Part shown: positions 1 to 5,699 of the stretch, in pieces | Numbering within the stretch: the first letter of the stretch is position 1 | Layout of the letters: every line of letters begins with the position of its first letter | DNA from: an uncultured Sphingopyxis sp. | GTDB taxonomy: Bacteria; Pseudomonadota; Alphaproteobacteria; Sphingomonadales; Sphingomonadaceae | DNA length: 8,938 bases | NCBI GenBank assembly: GCA_937957805.1 | Contig: CALFXW010000068.1 | Coordinates: forward strand, 1-8,938 | Reading direction: 5' to 3' | The notes under the pieces: generated by a model | What the model was told of the DNA's origin: nothing | Database searches by the model: none | What the model saw: the letters and a program-made list of their open reading frames with translations, nothing else | Made by a program: the position numbers and the translations under genes

Positions 1-975
1 AAATCGAGCTTGCTCTATCTTGTTTATGCGGCGGTTCTGGTCGGCTTTGCGGGCGCGACGTTCGATATCGTTATCGATGCCTATCGGATAGAGATTTTGC
101 GCCCTGACCAACAGGGAATTGGCGCGGGGATGAGCCAATATGGCTGGCGTCTGGGTTCGGCGGGTGCTGGCGCTCTGGCGCTCGTCGTCGCACAGCGGCA
201 GGGCTGGTCGGCAGGTTATCTTGCCTGCGCTATTTTCATTCTGCCCGCAGTCATCGCGGTATTGTGGGGCGGGGAACCGGCGCGCCGCCGCGAAGCAATT
301 ACCCGCCAAGCCATCAACATCGGCGAGTCAATTATCGGACCGTTTCGGGAGTTTTTCAGTCGTAATGGCGCATGGTTGGTGCTGCTGTTCATCCTGCTGC
401 ACAAAATAGGCGACACGCTGGCCAATTTGACGCTGCGCCTGTTGCTCGATGACCTTGGGTTTTCGAATGATGAGATTGCGCTCTATGACGTTGGGGTTGG
501 TTTTTGGGCCTTTCTGATCGGGATATTCGTCGGCGGGGTGCTCTACGCCAAAATGGGCCTGAAACGCTCGGTGTTGCTCAGCCTGTTTTTGATGATGATA
601 TCCAATTTCAGCTTCGCACTGCTGGCTCAAGCCGGGCACAGCAATTTGGGGCTGGCCGCAGCCATCACCTTTGAAAATTTTGCCAGCGGCATTGGTGGGG
701 TTGTCCTCGTCGCCTATTTCGCTGCGCTGTGCAATTTGCGCTTTACTGCCGCCCATTATGCGCTGATTTCATCGGCGGCGAGCATCGTTGGCCGTTTTCT
801 GACCGGGACAACGGCGGGCGCAATGGTGGAAAATCTGGGCTTTTTCAATTTCTATCTGCTCACAACCGCAGCGGCCTTGCCCGGCATATTATTGTTCTGG
901 TTGATGATGCGTGCAGGTTTGATCGACAGCAGCATCGGCACTGCCGCGACGGCGGAGGCGGGTGACAACGCCTAA
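1..975 (+). CDS. ampG: AmpG-family muropeptide MFS permease, 3' part (5' end outside window)
   Basis: Inner-membrane permease that, by family, imports anhydro-muropeptides released from peptidoglycan so they can be recycled. The frame is open from base 1 (codons AAA TCG AGC TTG...) to TAA at 973-975, giving about 324 residues. The family is usually 420-450 residues, so roughly the N-terminal quarter is missing and the TTG at base 10 is an internal codon, not a start. The recognisable family stretch lies at the beginning: FAGATFDIVIDAYR, then an acidic/proline segment and a GAGMSQYGWR stretch, matching the AmpG pattern of DIV-DA followed by a G-R-G helix. The rest is a run of hydrophobic helices with short loops, including basic loop sequence GEPARRR. 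The gene converges on folC and the two stop codons overlap (972-975). The AmpG-like assignment is good. The exact substrate is inferred, since related sphingomonad MFS paralogues exist. Confidence 0.85.
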   Translation, partial: KSSLLYLVYAAVLVGFAGATFDIVIDAYRIEILRPDQQGIGAGMSQYGWRLGSAGAGALALVVAQRQGWSAGYLACAIFILPAVIAVLWGGEPARRREAITRQAINIGESIIGPFREFFSRNGAWLVLLFILLHKIGDTLANLTLRLLLDDLGFSNDEIALYDVGVGFWAFLIGIFVGGVLYAKMGLKRSVLLSLFLMMISNFSFALLAQAGHSNLGLAAAITFENFASGIGGVVLVAYFAALCNLRFTAAHYALISSAASIVGRFLTGTTAGAMVENLGFFNFYLLTTAAALPGILLFWLMMRAGLIDSSIGTAATAEAGDNA

Positions 976-2282
976 TCGGGCAATTGCCCGTTCGCGCTGA
1001 GTGCTTGTCCGGCAAGGTAGAGCGATCCGCCGATCATAATCGGGCGATCATCTGTCATGCCACGGGCGAATTGCAGCGCAGCGCCTATGTCGTCCGCGAC
1101 ATCGCAGCGGGAGATGCCAGCCTGCTGTGCAAATGCGCATAATGTTTGCGGGTTATGATGTTCGTGCCCATCGATCGGCAGCGCGATGCACCCTGCAATA
1201 TGCGGTGCCAAAATCTGCAAAAATTGCGCCGCGTCCTTGTTCGCCAGCATGCCGAGGATCAGCGTGAATTGCGTGCCGCTCTCGGCCATATATTTGGCGA
1301 GCGCGTGCGCGGCATCGACATTATGCCCGCCGTCGATCCAGACCGGGCAGGGAGCAGCAAGGTCATATAGTGGCCCAAGCTGTAGCCGCTGTAGCCTCGC
1401 GGGCCAGCGGGCCGCCGCGACCCCTTTTGCAACGCTGTCGTCATCGGGGACAAAGCCCGGAGCCATGCGCGCCATGGCGATGGCAAGGCCGGCATTATGC
1501 CATTGGTGCGCGCCGGGGAGCGCGGGGTGGAGGGTGCGGGCGACATCGCCATTTGCCGAGTGCCAGCGAAATCCAACATCATCGGCGCTGACCCACCAAT
1601 CCCGCCCCTCCACCGCATAATGTTCCACCCCCATTTGCTTTGCCTTGGCGGCAATGATGGAGGCGACATTCGGCGGATATTCTTGGGCAACAATGCGCGA
1701 TAATGGCTTGATTATGCCTGATTTTTCCCATGCGATGCGTTGTATGGGGGGCAGGTCGGGGGCACCATCTTCCGCCGCCAGCAAAAACCCCTCATGATCG
1801 ATGCCGAGGCTGGCGATGCCACAAACGGCGGGTGCGGGGATGATGTTGGTGGCGTCGAGCCGCCCGCCCAAACCCACCTCTATTATCGCGTCGTCCGCCG
1901 GGTGGCGCGCAAAGGCAAGCAAGGCCGCAGCGGTGGTGACTTCAAAGAAACTGGCGTGCAACCCTTCTGCGACATCGAGCACTTCGGCAAGCAGCGCGGC
2001 GAGCAGCGCATCATCAATCAATGTGCCCGATATGCGGATGCGTTCGTTGAACCGCACCAGATGCGGGCTGCTGTACACATGCACCCGCCGCCCCGCGCTT
2101 TCGAGGATGGCGCGCAAAAAGGCGCTGGTCGAACCCTTGCCATTGGTGCCCGCGATATGAAAGCTGCGCGGCAATTGCCGTTCGGGATGGCCAAGTCGTT
2201 GGCACAGTGCGGCAATCCGTTCCAGCCCCAGCACGTCGCGCCCCGGCGACAGGGAAGTCAGCCGGTCGAGTTGGCGCTGCAC
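972..2282 (-). CDS. folC: Bifunctional dihydrofolate synthase / folylpolyglutamate synthase
   Basis: Cytosolic ATP-dependent Mur-ligase-family enzyme that joins glutamate to dihydropteroate and then extends the polyglutamate tail of folates. From the GTG at 2282 the product is 436 residues, normal for FolC. Visible motifs: N-terminal QLDRLTSLSPGRDVLGLERI, P-loop AGTNGKGST (about 44-52), SSPHLVRFNERIRI (about 71-84), EVGLGGRLDATN (135-146), GIDHEGFL (about 160), EKSGIIK (186-192; its first lysine is the site I recall as carbamylated in E. coli FolC), and C-terminal DGGHN. It is last in the trp-accD-folC block. The start is uncertain: GTG 2282 has no Shine-Dalgarno sequence, while the same frame is open upstream and reads ADFAISSDAAV after a CTG at 2315-2313, which resembles the usual FolC N-terminus. 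TAG stop at 974-972. Confidence 0.93.
   Translation of the reverse strand: MQRQLDRLTSLSPGRDVLGLERIAALCQRLGHPERQLPRSFHIAGTNGKGSTSAFLRAILESAGRRVHVYSSPHLVRFNERIRISGTLIDDALLAALLAEVLDVAEGLHASFFEVTTAAALLAFARHPADDAIIEVGLGGRLDATNIIPAPAVCGIASLGIDHEGFLLAAEDGAPDLPPIQRIAWEKSGIIKPLSRIVAQEYPPNVASIIAAKAKQMGVEHYAVEGRDWWVSADDVGFRWHSANGDVARTLHPALPGAHQWHNAGLAIAMARMAPGFVPDDDSVAKGVAAARWPARLQRLQLGPLYDLAAPCPVWIDGGHNVDAAHALAKYMAESGTQFTLILGMLANKDAAQFLQILAPHIAGCIALPIDGHEHHNPQTLCAFAQQAGISRCDVADDIGAALQFARGMTDDRPIMIGGSLYLAGQALSANGQLPD
977..990. terminator. Perfect 14-base palindrome at the convergent ampG/folC junction, possible weak bidirectional terminator
   Basis: The sequence CGGGCAATTGCCCG is its own reverse complement, with 5-bp G/C arms around AATT. 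It starts one base after the ampG stop and lies within the last codons of folC (encoding the NGQLPD tail). Neither strand shows a convincing T-tract after the stem, so a classical intrinsic terminator is not established. The position exactly where two converging transcripts meet is what makes it notable. It may be only the chance outcome of folC codons. Confidence 0.3.
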
Positions 2283-2317
2283 CGCCGCATCGCTGGATAT
2301 TGCAAAATCAGCCAGCG

Positions 2318-3169
2318 TCAGGCCGCTTTCGCTGGGGCCAGATAGTCGATCAGCCGCGCCAGCATTGTTTTCATATCGGCGCGTTCGACCACCATATCAA
2401 TCATTCCATGGTCGAGCAGATATTCGGCGCGCTGGAACCCCTCTGGCAGTTTTTCGCGGATCGTCTGTTCGATAACGCGCTGTCCGGCAAAGCCAATCAA
2501 CGCATTGGGTTCGGCAATCTGCACATCGCCCAGCATCGCATAGCTGGCGGTCACCCCGCCGGTTGTCGGGTCGGTCAGGACGACGATATAGGGCAGATGC
2601 GCGCGCCGCAGCCGTTGAATGGCGACAGTCGAACGCGGCATTTGCATCAGGCTGAGGATCCCTTCCTGCATCCGTGCGCCGCCTGCAGCGGTGAAAATGA
2701 CAAAGGCGGTGCGGCGTTGCAGCGATTCTTCTGCTGCGCGGACAAATGCTTCGCCGACGGCGACCCCCATCGACCCGCCCATGAAGGCAAAATCCTGCAC
2801 GGCGACGACCGCTTCTTGCCCGGCAATCCGGCCATAGGCGATCTGCATCGCGTCCGCATTGCCCGTTGCGGTGCGCGCGGCCTTAATCCGGTCGCTATAT
2901 TTCTTGCTGTCGCGAAACTTCAACGGGTCTTCGGCGACTTTGGGCGCGGCAATCGCCACCATCGTCCCGTCATCGAAAATCTGGGCAAAACGGGTCGCCG
3001 CGCCGATACGGTCATGGTGTCCGCAACGCGGGCAGACGCACAAATTATCCTCCCACTCCTTAAGGAAGACGAGGTTGTGGCAGCTTTTGCACTTGTGCCA
3101 GAGGTTGTCGGCGGTTTCGCGCTTGGCGATGAGGGGGATGGCGTTGCGGACGCGGTTCAGCCAGCTCAT
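2318..3169 (-). CDS. accD: Acetyl-CoA carboxylase carboxyltransferase beta subunit
   Basis: Zinc-ribbon-containing beta subunit of the carboxyltransferase of bacterial acetyl-CoA carboxylase. With AccA it moves the carboxyl group from biotin to acetyl-CoA, making malonyl-CoA for fatty acid synthesis. The 283-residue product has the four zinc cysteines at C27, C30, C46 and C49 (CKSC...CPRC), the same spacing as E. coli AccD. The crotonase-like carboxyltransferase core follows, with FMGGSMGVAVGE, a GGARMQEG oxyanion-type segment and PTTGGVTASYA. The ATG at 3169 overlaps the trpA stop as ATGA. An AGGA sequence in the trpA 3' end (about 3179-3182) lies 9 bases upstream, so the gene has its own ribosome site as well as coupling to trpA. 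accA is not in the window, which is usual. Confidence 0.97.
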   Translation of the reverse strand: MSWLNRVRNAIPLIAKRETADNLWHKCKSCHNLVFLKEWEDNLCVCPRCGHHDRIGAATRFAQIFDDGTMVAIAAPKVAEDPLKFRDSKKYSDRIKAARTATGNADAMQIAYGRIAGQEAVVAVQDFAFMGGSMGVAVGEAFVRAAEESLQRRTAFVIFTAAGGARMQEGILSLMQMPRSTVAIQRLRRAHLPYIVVLTDPTTGGVTASYAMLGDVQIAEPNALIGFAGQRVIEQTIREKLPEGFQRAEYLLDHGMIDMVVERADMKTMLARLIDYLAPAKAA

Positions 3170-3960
3170 CCAATCATATCCTCTTGCTTGGCGCGCATCG
3201 CCTGCGCCAGTTCGGCGGTAAACAGGCGTAGCGGTTCGGCGGCGTCATTACCATATTTTCCGATAATTTCGACGATTGCGGTGCCGACCGCAACCCCATC
3301 TGCCACCCGTGCAGCAGCGGCGGCCTGCTGCGGCGTGCGGATGCCAAATCCAACGACGATGGGAATATCGGTTGCCGCCTTTAACCGCGCCATTGCGGCT
3401 TCGATGCTGTCATTGCTCGCCTGTTGCAGTCCGGTAATCCCGGCGACCGCAACATAATAGATGAAACCGCTGGAACCGTCCAAAATGGCGGGCAAACGCG
3501 CGGCATCGCTGGTTGGCGTGGCGAGCCGGATGAGCGCGACCCCCTGTTCGCGCAGCGCGGGGCCCAGTTCGCCATCCTCCTCCGGCGGCAGATCGACGCA
3601 GATGATGCCATCGACGCCCGCATCGGCGCAGGCGGCCGCAAACCATGCGCTGCCGCGCGCCGTCATCGGGTTGGCATAACCCATCAGGACGAGCGCGATG
3701 TCCGGGTGGCGGGCGCGAAAATCGCGCGCGATGGCCAATATATCCGCCGTGGTCGTGCCCTTGGCCAGACTGCGCAAATTGGCTTTCTGGATGGCGGGGC
3801 CGTCGGCCATCGGGTCGGTAAAGGGCATGCCCAGTTCGATGATGTCCGCGCCGCCCGCCACCAGCGCGTCGAGGTTGGCCGCCGTGTCGCCATCCCCCGC
3901 GGTTAGAAAGGCGGCGAGCGCGGCGTGCGGCTTGGCAAAGGCAGCGGCGATGCGGTTCAT
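3166..3960 (-). CDS. trpA: Tryptophan synthase alpha chain
   Basis: Alpha subunit of tryptophan synthase, a TIM barrel that cleaves indole-3-glycerol phosphate and channels indole to TrpB. At 264 residues it is of normal length. The catalytic pair is present: Glu42 in IELGMPF and Asp53 in ADGPAIQ, 11 residues apart as in E. coli (Glu49/Asp60). Phosphate-binding segments GFGIRTPQQ and DGVAVGTAIV are visible near the C-terminus. The ATG at 3960 forms an ATGA overlap with the upstream DUF559 nuclease stop, and the TGA at 3168-3166 overlaps accD the same way. Its purine-rich ribosome site GGGGAGAGGG (3988-3979 side of the hairpin, ending four bases before the ATG) is the outer half of the left cassette repeat. 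Translation is therefore probably tied to reading through the nuclease gene. In most relatives trpA follows trpB directly. Confidence 0.97.
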   Translation of the reverse strand: MNRIAAAFAKPHAALAAFLTAGDGDTAANLDALVAGGADIIELGMPFTDPMADGPAIQKANLRSLAKGTTTADILAIARDFRARHPDIALVLMGYANPMTARGSAWFAAACADAGVDGIICVDLPPEEDGELGPALREQGVALIRLATPTSDAARLPAILDGSSGFIYYVAVAGITGLQQASNDSIEAAMARLKAATDIPIVVGFGIRTPQQAAAAARVADGVAVGTAIVEIIGKYGNDAAEPLRLFTAELAQAMRAKQEDMIG

Positions 3961-4340
3961 ATCGCCCTCTCCCCCATGGGGGAGAGGGTTGGGAGAGGGG
4001 CGCTCTGTATAAACAGCGCCAGCAGTTCCAACACGCCGGTCAGATTTGCCATAATGTCCTCGTTCGAAAATCTGATCACCTGATAACCCTGTTCCTCAAA
4101 ATATCGGGTGCGTGCCCGATCATATTCTGGTTGGTGGCCATGCGTGTCGCCATCAACCTCAATAATTACCATCGGCGAACGCGATGCAAAATCTGCGATA
4201 TAGTGCCCGATAACCTTTTGCCTGCGAAACTTGATCCCGAGAAAGCGCTGTGCACGCAGTTCAAACCACAATCGAAGCTCCGCCGGGGTTGGTGCGCTGC
4301 GCATCGACTTGGCATATATGATCAAACGTGGATCGCGCAT
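3957..4340 (-). CDS. DUF559 (Vsr/PD-(D/E)XK-like) nuclease, cassette gene between trpB and trpA
   Basis: Small protein of the DUF559 family, related in fold to very-short-patch-repair endonucleases. Members are predicted DNA nucleases, and the actual target of this one is unknown. From the ATG at 4340 it is 127 residues. Family hallmarks in order: PTPAELRLWFELR (18-30), GIKFRRQKVIGHYIADF (35-51), the PD-(D/E)XK-type core IADF...IIEVDGDTH with Asp50, Glu61 and Asp63, then DRARTRYFEEQGYQVIRF and a final helix to about 112. The core looks intact, so I see no decay. The last residues (APLPTLSPMGERAI) are encoded by the left cassette repeat. A GTG at 4355, within the right repeat, would add five residues. 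I prefer the ATG because GGGGAGAGGGG lies just upstream. The stop overlaps the trpA ATG (ATGA). It has no role in tryptophan synthesis that I can see. Confidence 0.85.
   Translation of the reverse strand: MRDPRLIIYAKSMRSAPTPAELRLWFELRAQRFLGIKFRRQKVIGHYIADFASRSPMVIIEVDGDTHGHQPEYDRARTRYFEEQGYQVIRFSNEDIMANLTGVLELLALFIQSAPLPTLSPMGERAI
3965..3988 (-). promoter_or_regulatory. Hairpin carrying the trpA ribosome-binding sequence
   Basis: Perfect 24-base palindrome: arms CCCTCTCCCC and GGGGAGAGGG around a CATG loop. On the minus-strand mRNA the 3' arm is the only purine-rich sequence near the trpA ATG, ending 4 bases before it, so it is both the likely ribosome site and half of a 10-bp G/C-rich stem. 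The codons SPMGER of the upstream DUF559 gene run across it. A ribosome finishing that gene would open the stem, so regulation by translational coupling is a reasonable inference. It has not been shown. Confidence 0.5.
3965..4002 (+). repeat. Left inverted repeat of the DUF559 cassette (38 bases)
   Basis: Comprises a 10-bp hairpin (3965-3988) followed by TT and GGGAGAGGGGCG. Compared with the reverse complement of 4341-4378 it matches at 34 of 38 positions. Three of the four differences are in the hairpin loop (CATG here, TTTA there on the same sense) and one is the T/G after the hairpin. It overlaps the nuclease 3' end and supplies the trpA ribosome sequence. I see no target-site duplication outside it. 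Confidence 0.85.
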
Positions 4341-4378
4341 CGCCCCTCTCCCCACCCTCTCCCCTAAAGGGGAGAGGG
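4341..4378 (-). repeat. Right inverted repeat of the DUF559 cassette (38 bases)
   Basis: Mirror partner of 3965-4002. Its inner part, read on the minus strand as GGGGAGAGGGGCG, ends directly at the nuclease ATG and serves as its ribosome-binding sequence. Its outer part is a 10-bp hairpin (4355-4378, loop TAAA on the + strand) beginning 3 bases after the trpB stop codon. Purine/pyrimidine-rich palindromes of this kind around DUF559 genes are something I recall from other alphaproteobacterial genomes. That is from memory and unchecked. Confidence 0.85.
4355..4378 (-). promoter_or_regulatory. G/C-rich hairpin directly after the trpB stop
   Basis: 10-bp stem (CCCTCTCCCC / GGGGAGAGGG) with a 4-base loop, starting 3 bases past the trpB TAA in the mRNA. 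No T-run follows the stem, because the next bases are TGGGGAGAGGGG, so it is unlikely to terminate transcription as an intrinsic terminator. It may protect the trpB mRNA 3' end, or compete with the neighbouring GGGGAGAGGGG for the same CCCTCTCCCC arm and so influence access to the nuclease ribosome site. Confidence 0.4.
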
Positions 4379-4381
4379 CTG

Positions 4382-5605
4382 TTATAGTCTAACCCCCAGC
4401 GCGTCCGCGACCGAGAATATATCCTTGTCCCCCCGTCCCGACAGATTGACGATGATGCATTTGTCCGGCCCCATATTGCGGGCGATCCGCATGGTGGCGG
4501 CGATGGCGTGCGCGGATTCGAGCGCGGGGATTATCCCTTCGAGCCGGGTCAAAAGCTGAAATGCGTTCAGCGCTTCATCATCGGTGACGCTGACATATTG
4601 CGCGCGGCCAATGTCGTTCAGCCACGCATGTTCAGGGCCGATACCCGGATAATCCAGTCCCGCCGAAATGCTGTGCGCTTCGGCAATCTGGCCATCATCA
4701 TCCTGTAGCAGATAGGTTTTATTGCCGTGCAATATGCCCGGACGCCCGCCCGCGATGCTGGCGGCATGGCGTTTGTCCAGCCCTTCGCCCGCCGCTTCAA
4801 CCCCGATGATCGCGACGTCCGCATCGTCGAGGAAGGGGTGAAACAGGCCGATGGCATTGCTGCCGCCGCCAACCGGCGCGATCAGCGCGTCGGGCAAGCG
4901 ACCCTCTGCGGCCAGAAATTGTTCGCGCGCCTCATTGCCAATGACCGACTGGAAATCGCGCACCAACTGCGGATAGGGGTGGGGGCCTGCCACGGTGCCG
5001 ATGATATAAAATGTATCATCGACGTTGGCGACCCAGTGGCGCAGCGCCTCATTCATCGCATCCTTCAGCGTTTTTGCGCCCGCTTCGACCGCGACAACCT
5101 CTGCCCCCAACAGCTTCATGCGAAAAACATTGGGCTGCTGGCGCGCGACATCGACCGCGCCCATGAAAATGGTGCAGGGCAGGCCGAACAATGCGGCAAC
5201 CGTTGCAGTCGCCACCCCATGCTGCCCCGCGCCGGTTTCGGCGATGACGCGTTTTTTGCCCATCCTTTTGGCGAGCAAAATCTGGCCGATGCAATTGTTG
5301 ATTTTGTGCGCGCCGGTGTGGTTCAAATCTTCGCGCTTCAGATAGATTTTGGCCCCGCCCAGATGGTTCGACAGTCGCTGGGCATGCCATAAGGGGCTGG
5401 GCCGCCCGACATAATCGCGCAGCAAGCGCCGAAACTCGGCATCAAATGCGGGATCGGCCTGTGCCGCGCGATATTCCGCGTCCAGATCCAGGATCAGCGG
5501 CATCAAAGTTTCGGCGACATAGCGCCCGCCATAGGGGCCGAAATGGCCCGCACTGTCGGGCTGATTACGCAGACTGTTGGGCGAAGCGGGGGAAACGCTG
5601 GTCAT
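4382..5605 (-). CDS. trpB: Tryptophan synthase beta chain
   Basis: PLP-dependent beta subunit of tryptophan synthase, which condenses indole with L-serine. From the ATG at 5605 the product is 407 residues, close to the family norm. Landmarks: HFGPYGGRYVAETLMPL (21-37), PLP lysine Lys101 in NHTGAHKINN, catalytic Glu123 in ETGAGQHG (matching Lys87/Glu109 of the Salmonella enzyme with a constant offset of 14), PLP phosphate loop GGGSNAIG, and C-terminal LSGRGDKD. An in-frame ATG at 5620 would add METRT. It has a faint GGCGGA upstream, whereas 5605 gives the more family-like N-terminus. The frame stays open to 5890, but that part lies antisense in the glycosidase gene and is not TrpB-like. The gene is head-to-head with the GH109 gene and cut off from trpF, so it likely has its own promoter in 5606-5699. 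Confidence 0.96.
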   Translation of the reverse strand: MTSVSPASPNSLRNQPDSAGHFGPYGGRYVAETLMPLILDLDAEYRAAQADPAFDAEFRRLLRDYVGRPSPLWHAQRLSNHLGGAKIYLKREDLNHTGAHKINNCIGQILLAKRMGKKRVIAETGAGQHGVATATVAALFGLPCTIFMGAVDVARQQPNVFRMKLLGAEVVAVEAGAKTLKDAMNEALRHWVANVDDTFYIIGTVAGPHPYPQLVRDFQSVIGNEAREQFLAAEGRLPDALIAPVGGGSNAIGLFHPFLDDADVAIIGVEAAGEGLDKRHAASIAGGRPGILHGNKTYLLQDDDGQIAEAHSISAGLDYPGIGPEHAWLNDIGRAQYVSVTDDEALNAFQLLTRLEGIIPALESAHAIAATMRIARNMGPDKCIIVNLSGRGDKDIFSVADALGVRL

Positions 5606-5699
5606 GGTGCGCGTTTCCATAAGCGGATAATCCGCCTTGTCTATAGCGCGCGGGGGGAACATGCTGTGCGCAGCATCGTGTTGGTGGGGGAGTCGCAAT
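5606..5699. promoter_or_regulatory. Short divergent control region between trpB and the GH109 gene
   Basis: Must hold, or overlap, start signals for two diverging genes. Two dyads are visible: GCGGAT-A-ATCCGC at 5623-5635, near the trpB start and overlapping its weak ribosome site, and ATGCTG-TGCG-CAGCAT at 5661-5676, in the middle. CTATAG (5641-5646, which also reads CTATAG on the other strand) could be a -10-like element, but I find no matching -35 box. GGGGGAG at 5686-5692 is a good ribosome site 7 bases before the GH109 ATG. A minus-strand 11-codon frame starts at the central dyad and ends before trpB. It has no tryptophan codons, so it is not a classical trp leader. Confidence 0.4.

Larger units (their letters stand above)
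3965..4378 (-). mobile_element. Candidate mobile cassette: DUF559 gene framed by inverted repeats
   Basis: A 414-base unit of inverted repeat, single nuclease gene and inverted repeat lies precisely in the trpB-trpA junction, where related genomes normally have only a few bases or an overlap. Mobility is inferred from three things: paired near-identical repeats, a nuclease as the only cargo, and a position that leaves both flanking genes intact. Arguments against a classical insertion sequence are the lack of a transposase and of an evident target duplication. It could instead be an old palindromic-repeat/nuclease module fixed by descent. Confidence 0.5.

Noticed and set aside
2207..3457. Open frame of 416 codons on the + strand across folC, accD and trpA
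   Set aside because: It is the antisense of strongly recognisable genes. Its translation has no family resemblance and is explained by high G+C codon bias.
3957..4340. Restriction-modification or Vsr mismatch-repair system
   Set aside because: There is no methyltransferase or other partner nearby. Only the DUF559 fold family is supported.
3965..4378. CRISPR-like or REP array
   Set aside because: There are only two repeat copies, in inverted orientation, 338 bases apart with a gene between, and no spacer series.
5661..5699. TGG TGG codon pair before the GH109 ATG, suggestive of a trp leader peptide
   Set aside because: It is on the + strand, away from trpB, and in frame with the GH109 gene. 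The pair overlaps the purine-rich ribosome site and has no attenuator hairpins.
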